Source of the DNA: Zychaea mexicana
Taxonomy: Eukaryota; Mucoromycota; Mucoromycetes; Mucorales; Lichtheimiaceae
DNA length: 64,000 nt
Reading direction: 5' to 3'
Assembly: GCF_025766255.1 (NCBI RefSeq)
Contig: NW_026516690.1
Coordinates: forward strand, 310,001-374,000
The number at the start of each line of letters is the position of its first letter. Within the stretch, counting starts at the first letter, position 1. Position numbers and translations under genes: made by a program. The notes under the pieces were generated by a model. That model searched no databases, had not been told where the DNA came from, and saw only the letters and a program-made list of their open reading frames with translations. Of this stretch, positions 38,799 to 50,642 are shown in pieces.

Positions 38799-40798
38799 TT
38801 ATTCGTCCTCCATTTCAACTATTCGACCCGTTACATAGGGCGCCGCTTCAGCCGTCTTGGCTGCATTTATTCGCCAAGTGTCATCGCGTGGATAGCTGAT
38901 CTCGCTGTTGACAAATTTGACCCGATTGGAAGAAGACATGGGGTCGTTATCTGGTTTAGCTTGTACTTGAATGATCGGATACTGTATGATACGTGCCTGT
39001 CGTTGTTGTTGTTGTTGTTGTTGGTGATTGTTGTTTCTATTGCTGCTGCCCATTATTACATTGGTGTTTATGCTTCGATCGCCGTCGTTCTCGATCAAGA
39101 ATCCTCGCGATTGAACCGTGAGCGATCCTTTGCGTAATAATTTAGAGTAATCTATGCAATTAAAAAGAAAGGTATATATTGGCATGAGAAACTAGTACAA
39201 CACACCTTCTTCTAGCAATATTCTAAGCTTACGTAGACCGCAGGCATTACATAACGTCCGAGCTCCATCAGGACCCCTTCGCCATTCGGGCGTTTCGGTA
39301 GTATTACATGAATGACAGCGCTGTCCAGCAGTACTCCGCTTCTATAATTCCATGGCATCACGGTCAGACTATCTAGATTTTGACATCCATGATTACGCGC
39401 TGTCCCCACTGTAGAGAGACACAGAGAAACTTACTGCACGTCTTTTGATTCTCGGACGCACGTCTGAATCGGGTCGCGATCGGCGAAATGTAATGCTGCT
39501 CTCCGACAAGTCAGACTAAACGTGGGTTGTTGCCGTCATACGTAGATGGGAATGGTTAATAATCAGTATACACATGATTTAAGGTTATAGGAGATTAACT
39601 GGTTTTGGGTTTACGAATATATAAAAAAAGAACTCAGATCGATCGATTTACCGAAAAGAAGAAAAAGCTTCTTACCTCGGTAGCAGTAGTTATCAGCGCG
39701 CTTCCATTATTATCGTAATTCTCCTGTAGCAGACGATGTTGGTTCTTCTTTAGTACTTGTTGTTGTTGTTCCTGCAGCATCCCTAGGGATGCTAGCATGT
39801 CCTTTGCTGTCTGTGCTGCCCTGTACAGCAGATCCTGTCGAACCATTTCTCTTTGAGATTGCTCTTTGCAACGTTCCAGATGATCGCAAAGTGCTGAGCA
39901 TTGATGTATGATCTATCATAGAACATAAATCATTCGCACATACACACACAAGTTAGTCAAAAAAAAAAAACCAACCCCGTTATTCGGTTCCCTGAAAGTC
40001 TATGACGTACATCTGCGACATTGACATTTGAAGAAGATGGAGAAAGAGGAGAACGGTGATGGTGTGCTGAGGATCGTCGGTGTCGCTGTTGCTGGAGTTG
40101 TTGTGGCGTCGTCATTTTGATAGTGTTGTCATCCGTATCATTATGGATCGTACTTATGCTACTGCAACTATTACTGCTGCTGTTCTGGATAGTGTTGTGA
40201 TGATGGCTGTTGTTGTGGTTGCTATTTATATGATTATTGTTTGAAAGATTACTGTTGCTGCTGCTATTACTGCTAAGCGCACTGTGGATGTTGCTACTGC
40301 TGTGGCTATCGGAGACAGATGGTATGGAATTTGAAGGTCGTTTTGTATTGTCATGGATCGATAAGCTATTTACAAGAGTGGTGTGTGGTTCGTAGATATT
40401 GTTACTACTATTGCAAGACGTACTATTGTTGTTACTGTTGCTGTTGTTGCTTTGTGGGTATCTAAGTTTCGGTAATTGTACATCTGATGGCAAACTGTCG
40501 TATTGATCGGGTATGGATGGCGGAACAGCAGAAATGGATTCAGTGATGGACGCAATGGAGGTTCTACAATGTATTTACAATAGATAATCAGTCAACTTTT
40601 TAAAACAGCAAGCATGTCTAAGCTCATAAAAAGTGGGGAAAACTACAGTGATAACAAAAATAGAAATCACTCCATTTACACTTTTCGAAAACTGTTGTTG
40701 CTGTTGTTGTTGTTGTTGTAAGCATTGTGTGTAGACTGAGGAGACGGGAAACCTTCTACTTCTTCACCAAGGTCACTGCAGAGTTGGGATATATCCAT
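38799..40798 (-). CDS. GATA-type zinc-finger transcription factor (X18 finger)
   Basis: DNA-binding regulator recognising GATA sites. Six exons (40798-40680, 40563-40011, 39912-39676, 39515-39435, 39341-39206, 39151-38799) give 492 residues. The finger, split by an intron just before its basic tail, reads CHSC, then 18 residues with [10 protein letters not shown], then CNACGL, followed by [17 protein letters not shown]. The CX2C-X18-CX2C spacing is the plant/White-Collar type rather than the X17 type of AreA. No PAS domain is present. The N-terminal 230 residues are low-complexity Asn/Ser/His/Gln, then a helical segment ([15 protein letters not shown]) precedes the finger, and a Q-rich tail follows. 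The 3 kb without genes upstream suggests extended regulation. The exact orthologue is not decided. Confidence 0.9.
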
Positions 40799-43700
40799 GC
40801 AAATACAAAGTATCAGATAATAATATACGAATTGAAAATGTAAAGAAAAAAAAGCAAAAGAACAGGAACGAAGGGGAGAAAAAAGAGCGGCGCTTCAGAA
40901 ACTCCCAACCGGATGCATTGTGTAAAGAGGACAGAGATTTTTAGCAGTCATTGAGTGAGTATATAATAGGCATTTTTTCTCGCCACTACTTAGCCATCTG
41001 CCTTGGTTTTATTTCTTCAACAGCAGCACACACATATAGCAGACATGTATGTTTACAAGGATTGCTAGACATGCTTCTTTAGCTGGGCACTTGCCTCTTC
41101 TTTTTTTTTGCTGGCCCTTTTCGGCGTTCCAACTATTCGGTTTTGAGCGTTTGAGGTCTCTATCGCTTGCTCCAGAAATGGAACAGCGCTCTAGTAATCA
41201 TACGCTGTAGCGACCCCCCCTCTCCCTACTCCCCAACAGTGCAGTGCAGATATTGCTCAGCCAACAAAAAACTCAGTATGTGCAACTCTAATGTGTATAT
41301 GTTGTCGTGATAAGTATGTATGTGGAAGTTTGGTGTGGGGGGGGGAAAGTAACCAAAATGCGCGTCTTTTCCTTTCGATCTCTTTCTCGGTTCAATATGA
41401 TAACCATCCGATTATTTTCCTTCTGCCGAATCTTACAATCTCTTGTTGCTATCTTATATAACTTGACAAGTATATAGTAGGCTGGGAACAAGTCAACAAT
41501 GATCGCCAAAAGTACAAACACATATGACATGCTGCTGTAGCAAGACAGCATGCTGTGAGCTACTACTACGATGATCGTGTGCTGCTGTGAGCTAGTGACC
41601 CTTTTTTCCTATACAGGAGCTTAAGAGAAAGGCGTCTTTTTCGATCATCCATATTATGAATCAAGCACCCTTTTTTCCTCAATCCACTATGCTATCTCTT
41701 TTATCAATAATAATGTACATACTGCACCTCGAAAAGGATGACGCCAGGAAGGGGGGCAGGAAAAGAGAACAAAGATCGAAGAAAAAGAAGAAGATAGCAG
41801 CAGCAGCAGCAGCAGCATATATTCCCCTCCCCCCACCCCTCTTCGATCTAGCAGCTACTACAATCTAGTCTCCTCGCAAGCATTATAGATAAGGTACGGC
41901 TGGCGTAAAGCTACGGCATTTAAACATTTTTGGTGCGATAATGCAAAATGATGATATGATATGTATTACTTTCTTCTCTGTATAAGTATCACCCACTTAT
42001 TCCTCCCCCCTCCCTTCTATTTTTTTCCTTTAAATGTTCTAGCAAAATCTCGATTCTGCTAATGCACGTTGCAATACTCTTGAGCAAAAAGAATAACATC
42101 AACCTGTCATTAAGCTTAAAGATAGATCAAGGAGGACTATCATTCCACATCCACTATTAATAGTATAAAAATAGAAACACTCCATGTCCAATAACAAGCG
42201 AAATATGTAGATAGTATAAACAAATATGCAGCAGCATCCCATCGATATCTTTGCATCCACTCCCTTCCTTGATTTTCAAATGCACGATTCTTCTTAAAAA
42301 CAAAAATGATTACAGCTAAATTATCATTCCATTGCACCGAGGGTGTCATCAACTATTACTGCTGTATGCTGTTACATACTACATGTGTTAATATAATTGG
42401 CTGTATTTAGGATTGGCTTTACCTACTTGACTCTTAAGAATTTACATGATGCGCTGTTGTATAAGGGAAACTAGAACACCATATCATGCATTGAAAAAAT
42501 AAGCTTATAAACTGGATACAATCAGAATTTTACTATTGTCCTTTTTTGTCTTTCTCTCCTCATACAGATACAAATACAAAAGGTAACTAGAAGATTCCTT
42601 TGCAATACATTCTCCGTTGAACCATCACGAAAAGATAAGACATGCTACCAGTTGTTATAAAAAGATGGACTGTTGTATGTCGTTTCTCGCATGTGAACAA
42701 ACGTTTTCAGCGCAAGGATCCTTGAGATAAAATACAGATGCCATTTATCCGTGCAACAGCAATAATGACGACGACGGAAGTAAATGATACCAGACCATCA
42801 TTAGATTTATTTGGTAATCCATGTTAGCTGAGCATTTATTAGGGAGGATTTAAAGATGATAGCACCACGATTTACCTGCATGACACAAGAAACTACATAG
42901 AAGGTGGGACAAAAAACGATACATCTTCTTTTTTATATTTTATGAGCCAATTTAGAGAAGGCAGGATACAAATGATAGAGAGTATCCTCAAGCTGATAAG
43001 CACTGGGACCAGTGTGTTAGCGGGTCAGTGTAGATGATGTATAAACTACATATTATGAATAATAAGAGCTGCGGAAGGAATAACGGCAACAGCAGGTTAT
43101 CAGACTGCGGTGAACTGTGAATATAACCCGAGCAGGACGACAGTATTAAAAATTGGCCTGTGCGTATCCTCTCTATTCATGCAATGGCTTTTAGGAAAAT
43201 TAAGTGTGTTGCTGGGTTTTCTGTAACCTTGACGATAGAATGATGCTCACAGACCAGCCAAAAAGCTGTTTAAATAGTTGACGACATGCTGCATGAAGTA
43301 GCCTTATCAAGAATTCGCGTGTGTTTTTTTTTCTCTGATGCTCTTTATGATCCGCTCGATATGATAAATTGTCCGTTTTTATAGGTAAGATGTACCACAG
43401 TCCATTCATAAATGGGGAAAGGGTTTATAAAAGGTGTGGGGTTGAGTGTGTTGCCAAGGGAGAGACAGACATATTTGTTTCTTGTTTATATCCCAGGTGT
43501 GTTGTGTGTGTGCCCCGTTGCTGTTTATTTGGCTGTGTGTGTGCTCTTTCTCTACATATTAGCGCTGTGACACGCAAAATGTTTTTTTTAAAACGAGTAA
43601 AGCTTTTGTTTGCGTCTTTTGGAGGTCAAACGCGGCCGATGAACCAAAGGAAAAGCGGCACGGCTACCACATGCGTGTGTGCTACTATTAGGATGACTCT

Positions 43701-43923
43701 TGGAGTGTTGTAACAACAGCAAAAAATAGCTGTCATATTATTGGGGGCCTATCTTTACTCAAAAAGAAGGGTCTCCTTACTTTTTTTGCGTTTCTCTTTC
43801 TTTCTTGCCACAATTCTTCTTTCTTTCCCCTTATCGCTCACTCACTCGCTCACACCTTTTTCAAGTATTAAGCGAGTTTATTTATTCTTTCCTCAAGACA
43901 ACTTATTGGACGACGATACTCTC
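40799..43923. other. 3.1-kb region with no recognisable gene
   Basis: Lies between the divergent GATA factor and vacuolar membrane protein genes. Only short frames of implausible composition, one CAG/AGC microsatellite (about 41797-41817), pyrimidine tracts and homopolymers. The length is unusual for this gene-dense window. It may be a large regulatory region or hold untranslated RNA, but nothing in the sequence proves it. Confidence 0.4.
41797..41817. repeat. AGC microsatellite
   Basis: Seven tandem AGC triplets in gene-free sequence. Confidence 0.75.
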
Positions 43924-44992
43924 ATGTCACGGCAATCGCAAACGTGCAGTCAGGGACAAACATGCGAATTATTAGATGGCTTTGCGCTTCTGGTTCAGTT
44001 GACGCTCGTATTGACGGCACTGGCTGCGCTTGGCATTAAACGGTGGCAAGAACGACCCCGACGACCGGTACAGATTTGGTACATATTCTACACACACCTC
44101 TCTACACACACACACACTCCTTTAAGCAACAACAACAACAAACAGACAGACCATCTCCGTTCTCAAACGGGGCTAACAAGCATCCTTTTTCTCTTTTTCT
44201 TTGGGTTAAAACAAACCAGGGCACTCGATGTGAGCAAACAATTCATCGGAGCAGGCACGATCCACTTTCTGAATCTAGGAATCAGCTATCTTGCAGGCCG
44301 ACCGACCAACGGACGACCTGCGACGAACCTCTGTGTGTGGTACTTTTTGAGTCTGATGGTCGACACAACCATCGGCATTGCCATCCTATGGTTCTGGCTG
44401 CGTATCCTCGAATGGACGCTGGCCACCTTTTGGAACATCCGCAACCTGCAGCACTATGGCGACCCGGCCCACACCTCGTCGACGATGCTGTTTCGCCAGT
44501 GGGCAAAGCAAACGGCTGTGTTTGTGCTGGCCGAGTTTTTGATGAAGATCTGTATCTATGGCATGTTTCAAGCCTTTCCTGCCATTTTTGAGATTGGCGA
44601 TTGGGTGCTTCAGCTGATTGGTACTGAGGATGGCCACTATCAAGTTGTGTTTGTCATGTTTGTGTAAGCCTCTCTCTGTCTCTCCCTTTTGTTTTTTTTT
44701 TGCTTTGCTTGTGTGTTTGTGTGCTGAATTGTTTTCTTTTTGCACTGTGATGGTGCGTATATATAACAGATTCCCGTTGTTTATGAACGCATTTCAGTTC
44801 TGTGTCATCGATACCATCATCAAGGGCAAACACCATCACGACGACGCATCATCACTACTGTCGTCAAAAACAACAAAGCATCATGCACCATCGAAAAAGA
44901 ACGAATCGACCACTTTTCTTCATTCGATTATCGTCATTGACCAACAGAAGCAGCATCCACATGAGCGCTCACCGTTGCTTCCGTCCGCCTGA
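43924..44992 (+). CDS. STIMATE / YPL162C-type vacuolar membrane protein
   Basis: Multi-pass membrane protein of the family annotated as 'vacuolar membrane protein' in fungi (yeast YPL162C) and STIMATE/TMEM110 in animals, where it regulates ER-plasma membrane calcium contacts. Three exons (43924-44078, 44220-44663, 44770-44992) encode 273 residues with about five helices (ALLVQLTLVLTALAALGI, FIGAGTIHFLNLGISYLAG, WYFLSLMVDTTIGIAILWF, FVLAEFLMKICIYGMFQAF, VVFVMFVFPLFMNAFQFCV). The family phrases RRPVQIWALDVSKQFIGA and VWYFLSLMVDTTIG appear once the first intron is removed. The hydrophilic tail is His/Ser/Lys-rich. The frame is open upstream to 43741, but that part reads as pyrimidine-rich leader, and the ATG at 43924 fits the family start. 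Convergent with the VNX1-like gene. Confidence 0.88.
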
Positions 44993-45834
44993 TTATATAT
45001 TTTGACAACAGTGCGACATGAACGATGATGACGATGCTATATATATACGAGGGACACACCAACAACAGCAACATCTACCCAATTTTATACATAGTGATGT
45101 GATACATATATCCATATATACATAGTACGTAGCATATATACCCCAACACCGGCAAAGAATCATTGGCATCCGCGCAGTAACAACAACGGCAGCAGCAGCA
45201 GCAGCAGCAGTGCCCTCAGAAGGGTCATTGACCATGATCACTCATCATGGCCCCATTACTGCAGCAGGCCGTTTTTCTCTTTCTCAGCTATCTTTTTGTG
45301 TTGTATTTACCTTTCCTTGTACATATCTTCTCCTTACTTTTTTTTTATCTATCGTATATCGCACATACATAAAACCACTCTTGAACAACAACAACAACAA
45401 CAACAGAAACCCATTGTAGTTCAAGGAGAGATGGATCGACGGTTTTGTTCTTTTGCAACATACAAATGCACCTTGCAGATCATTCACAATGTATAGATTT
45501 TCTGGCTCGTTAGTAACTGGTGAACCTTAAAAAAGGACTTGTATATAATGTATGTATGTAATCCACACTCACATCAGGGTGTTTCTTATTAGTTTTCTTC
45601 CGGGAAAAAAAAAAGAGAGAGAGCCGAAGCTAGTGCGTTTTCGGAACTTGCACAAGCCAAACATCTAAAATATACGCGCATGTGTGTGTGTGTGTGCGTG
45701 TGGGCTCATTATATTGCATATGATACATAGCACTCGTATCGTATACCATGTATAACATCATCACATGCCATGAAGCAAACAAGGAGAGGGGACAGTTCTC
45801 TCTGTTTATTTTCGCTCACTCAACCCCGTTGTTG
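44993..45834. other. Convergent 3' intergenic region with simple repeats
   Basis: About 840 bases between two convergent stops. Contains a CAG/AGC run (45189-45210), an ACA run near 45385-45404 and a GT run near 45680. No gene seen; both 3' untranslated regions should lie here. Confidence 0.45.
45189..45210. repeat. GCA microsatellite
   Basis: Seven tandem GCA triplets in the intergenic region. Confidence 0.75.
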
Positions 45835-48800
45835 TTATTTACTGTTCTTTACAATTTTGGCTAAAAGCGCAGGGTCAAGTCCCACAGTGAAACTGTTTTT
45901 CTGTTGCTCGGTGACGGTCGGTACGAAAAAGAAGCCAGCAACCAAGACAAGGTAGCTGAGGATCAAAATCGCGCCCTTAAAGTAATTGGATTTGCCTTCT
46001 TGGTATGTGTATGTGAGCAAGAACACAGACAGGATCACGGCAATCACGTCCCAGTTGGGAAAGATGAGACTGAACGTGTAGCGTGCCAGTTCTTCCTTGC
46101 CCCAATTGTACCAGAGTGAGAACGCAACCATGGCCGGGATCTGCAGTAGACACACTTGTAATGCATATGCTGAGCCAATCTCCATACTACAAAAGAAAGG
46201 GCCCGTTGTAGACGGTTCAGTTCAATGTGTCTTGTTGTTGCTATTCCTGTTTGTTTGTTTGTTTTGTTGGGAAGGTGGGAAGAAAAGGTCCCACGAATTA
46301 TTTACCTCAGAACAATATTGCCGTGGATCGAAAATCCAATGGCATTGGTGAATTCGGTAATGTTAGGCACCAGGGCAAAGAGCGTCAGCCCCAGGAACTT
46401 TTCGTCGAGCGCCATGTCAGCCATGATCAGATCCACAGTATCGACCAAGATCTCTGCAATGATGGAATACAAGAGCGTGCATGCAAACAAAACTGTGAAA
46501 CTCTTGGCGGTGCCCCACTCTGGAGCATCGTGGCCGCCAACTTCTTCATCATCGTCGTCGTTTGCTTGCACGAATTCAGGGAACGGGGGTGGGAGTTGTG
46601 CTGCGTTGCTACTCCCATTGCCAGTGCCGTTGTTGTCATGTGTTGCTGTCGTAGAAGTCATAGCGCCATCTGCATTGTGCACAGACATCATGCTTGGATC
46701 TATAGGTAATGATCTGTGAGTCTCTAACCCTCCCTCTCTCTCTTTCTTTCCAGTAAGGGCTTCTTTACCGCTTTGTGCTCTTCGTTTATATTGAGAACCC
46801 GCATCCTCATCGTCGGATCCAAAGGCTGTTTGCTGTTGCTGAGCAGTTGATTGTGATGTGAGATAGGACTGGATGAGTCTTTGGTAATATGCGAGGTAAG
46901 ATTGCTGTTGTTGTTGTTGCTGTGCTGCAGCTGTATCCTGTGTAGGGCTCTTCCAAACCACGTCGTTGTGCGTGTGCAGACTGAACACCAAGCCAATAAT
47001 GTATGCCTGTCAATGTTCCCATCAGAAAGTATTATTGAGTCATGTGTATCGTAAGTGTCGCGAAGAAGAGGGAATAGTTGGCAGCGAGAGGACCAGGTCA
47101 CAGGGAAAGATCAAATGGTCAAGGAGAATGATACGTTACCGAAGGTAAAACAATGGCACAAATCCACATGAATGGCTTGACACTGTTTTGATACACTGGG
47201 TCGTTGGCAGGCTCCAGTTGATCATAGTGGCACTGGGAGCATTCGAATCCAGAGTCGCCTTCAGGACACCCAGCACACTTTAGTTCAAACTACAATAAAC
47301 AAGCTTAGTATTTATTTGGAGCCAAAGGGGGGGGCATGTTGATCAATCTACTACTGTACAGATTTGCCTTACCGATCCAAACATCTGATAGAACAACGTG
47401 GGTGACAAGGCACCGATCAGGGCCATGATCAGCATGGTTGAAGTGACGCCAGCACTCTTTGCATTGAACCTTTGCTCCTTCTTCTTGATACCGCCGCTGA
47501 CCATAGAACAACCCGGTAACAAGAGCACGCCTACAAGGATACTGCCGATCAAACTGCCTTCCACCAACGCGCTCTTGCCGCCCATCAATGCGATCGCATA
47601 CAAGATGATTTCAATAATGCTACCGAACGTTGCATTGATCACCGAGCCGACGGCCATCGAGGTCTGTGCAGACACAGAGCTGATACCCATGCCAATGAAA
47701 TAGGACAGTGGAATGACCGAACCGAGCGACAGCATGAACACGACCATGGGCGAGGCAATAAACGAATCAGGGAAATGATGGCGGATCACATACTCGTCGA
47801 AGATGACAAACAGGACGAGCGAGATCAGGTTGATGAAGATGATGTTGACGCCCTCATAGGTGTACTTGTAGTACTGGAAACCGATGGCTTGGTATGTGCA
47901 GAGTAAGATGACAGTCGGCTTGCCGCTTGGATGCATGCCTGTCGGACTCGAATGGAAGCGCAGTGTGAGTGGGTGCTGCATCAGGTGCCGTACAAGCTTG
48001 TAGTTGAGTTTTGCCATGGGGATTGTGATCACGCACATCCAGCAGACGGTCGATGCAATAAACAAAAGCGGGCCTAAGGTTTTTTGTTACTTCTCAACCC
48101 ACTATCATACCACAGGCATATCGCTAAACTTTACCAACAACAGTCAAGTAGAAAAAGTAGTAGATCCATCCGGTTGGGCCACTTGTGGCAACATGCACGA
48201 TCCACTCCTTCCATGTCTGCTGTCGCTTGGTATGTTTTGGCAGAAGCGTCTCGGCCTCCTCGTCATGTTCATGCACGTCCTCGACCACCACGCGTTCAAC
48301 ATAGCGGCCAAAGGGCCACAGCAAGTAAAATGACAGGCCACTCATCACCATCCAATACTTCCGCCCGTGAGGTGGTACAAGGCGTAACACAACAGCAATC
48401 ACAATCATGACGAGCGCTAGCCACCAGCCAAACACCAGTGTCCATAGAAGATTGCCCGGGTTCAGGAACAAGTGTTTCGATGACGAAGGGTATAAGTGCA
48501 AGGCATGGTTGGCTCTACGCACAACAGAGCGCGACTTGCGGTATAAGGCTGGCTTCCAGATAGGCATACCAAAAGGATGCTCGCGATTCATGGCCTAGCG
48601 CAATCACACGAGTTGAGTATATCGTCTCACTCCTTTTCTCTCTCGTGCGAGAATGCAGAATTACGTACCTCTTGTTTATCTTTCAAAGTCATCTCATGAT
48701 CCAGAGCGCTAAACGATACGCCGTCGCGATGGGACGGTCGACGTGATCTTTTGCCGCTGATATGATGTGTGCCCGATCCAAGACTGGCCAACTCGTCTTG

Positions 48801-49169
48801 GCCGTTGGCGTCTACCTTTCTGTGGTGGTGGTGGTGATGGTGGTTGTCACCTTGTTCTTCGTCGTCGTCGTTGCTGCTATTATCATTTTCACTACTACTA
48901 CTGCTGCTGCTGCCACTTGCACTGCTGTCGTCTGAATTGTGCTGATGGCGATGACGACGACTACTACTGCGATTGCGGTTTACTGTGGGTCGTCTTTTCA
49001 GCGTGGACTTTCTGCGACGCGCCATACTGCCGCCTGCTGCTGCTGCTGCTGCTTCTGTAGAACCATACTGGCTTTTACGAGACGACGAGCTCGTAGAGGG
49101 TCGTCGTCGACTACTACTACTTGACTGACTTTTATGTACAGAGGGCCTTCTTTCTTCTGAAGAGTCCAT
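45835..49169 (-). CDS. VNX1: VNX1-like vacuolar monovalent cation / H+ exchanger (CaCA family)
   Basis: Proton-driven Na+/K+ (possibly Ca2+) exchanger of the vacuole or endomembranes, supporting cytosolic ion and pH balance. Six exons (49169-48669, 48594-48135, 48073-47373, 47289-47140, 47006-46306, 46186-45835) give 954 residues, similar to yeast Vnx1. The N-terminal 165 residues are Ser/Arg/His-rich and cytosolic. Membrane helices start with LWTLVFGWWLALVMIVIAVVL. The two cation-binding alpha repeats are intact: GSVINATFGSIIEIILY, and LFALVPNITEFTNAIGF with GNIVLSMEIGSAYALQ rebuilt across the last intron. A Cys-rich loop (CAGCPEG, CSQC) and a long Gln/Ser/acidic loop separate the halves. 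The YEGVNIIFIN and MEIGSAYALQV segments point to VNX1 rather than to short VCX1-type exchangers. Confidence 0.9.
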
Positions 49170-50642
49170 AAACGTCTTTTTTCTTTCCAAGGTAAAATAA
49201 AATTAGAAGAAGAAGGGGGGGAGGGAGGAAGGGTAAAATAGGGCTAAATGTACTACAATCAATGCGGAGGAACGGGCGTATAAAAAAAGGTTTTCGGAAC
49301 GGCGGAGATTCACTGTTTTTCTTTTCTTGCTCAGCAAGCCCGGAAAGTCCATTCCGGTGCAAATCAGTCATGTAGCCATCCTCGAAAGCTTGTCGTTTTA
49401 AGCGATGGAGTGTTTCAAAAAGGAAAAAAGCTGACTGCTAGTCGCTGTCATTACCCCAGCTTTTTGCCGCGCAAAAACGGGTTCGCTATAGGGATGATAC
49501 ACTGGCTTGGTTCCGTTTATGCTTTTAAAGATTACACAATGCATCGCCCAATAGCACTGGGCTATGCACGGAACTCAAGGTTGCAAGGTAGACTAATGCA
49601 GCCAGCACATAATACTACAAGCTTTCCTAGAGCAGCGAGGAAACCGAGCATCTTTGCATCAGCGAACAGTGACTATCAAGTCATCGCTACATATATTGAT
49701 CTGTTGTTTGAGATATATGTACATAAACCAGTGTAATCTTCCCTTCCATGAGTATGTGTAATGTATCCGAAAGGAAAACACCCTGTGTATTAAACATACT
49801 CAACGCAGTACTGTAATTTCGGGTAGTAGCTTCTAAATTGTGCGATTCAGATAGTCCTTCGTTTGTTATTCATGGCATCTGTTTTCTGTTTACTCGCAAA
49901 CAAATCAACACTGTCACTCGTATCAGCGTTTCAATGTAGAGATCCATCACTCTTGCAACTTTTACTTGTTACCTTCCTCATCCAACCTAGATTATTACAT
50001 AGCCCACACTTTACCCCGCATCTTACAGTACTATCCACTAAAACTCATCCAACAAACGTTTGTCTTATCGATATATGGGTTTTGCTATGAGTTCCCATAC
50101 AGTACTCGCCCAGCCTATAGCGACCCAGTGCAGACACTTTTTCGGAAACAAATGTAAACACTACACGCGCGATTGAGCTTCCTAAAAGACAGAGAGTAAA
50201 CTTGGAGGTACAGAAAGAAGAAAAACACGTTTTTTAGGAATCAAGAAGATTGACAACCATTCCAATATGGTTCTATGTTTCTTAGCTGCCGTTCTATGAG
50301 CCATTAGCTAGGAATGAGTTTGAGAGTTAAAGAAAAGCCCTTATTTTGATGCGATCACCGATCCATTTATATAAGCCCTTTTGCACTTTTTTTATATTTA
50401 CAAAACATTAAAAAGAACCAAATGTTACATTTACATCAACAAAATCACGTACGAAAAAAACAAGAATTCTGTATGCATAAATCTTCCAACTCCTTGTTGC
50501 TTACGCATTTGGGAACAACCTGGACCATTCTTCCTCGGAAACTAATGCGCCAAATAACTCCTTCATCACACTGCCGATCTATCGTACATTTTAAAAAATT
50601 TATGTCTTTTTTAGTATCTATACATTGAAACAGGCGTAACCT
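49170..50642. other. 1.5-kb intergenic region
   Basis: Between the VNX1-like start and the stop of the FUSC gene. On the plus strand 49410-49736 is open for 108 codons with no recognisable similarity or signal and is not called. Nothing else seen. Confidence 0.4.

Noticed and set aside
43741..43923. In-frame N-terminal extension of the vacuolar membrane protein with a hydrophobic, signal-like stretch.
   Set aside because: It begins with TTG, is a pyrimidine-rich leader in nature, and the family starts near the ATG at 43924.
48767..49124. Cys-rich plus-strand frames that could suggest a small cysteine-rich secreted protein.
   Set aside because: They are antisense to the Ser/Arg/His-rich N-terminus of the VNX1-like exchanger, with no signal peptide or independent support.
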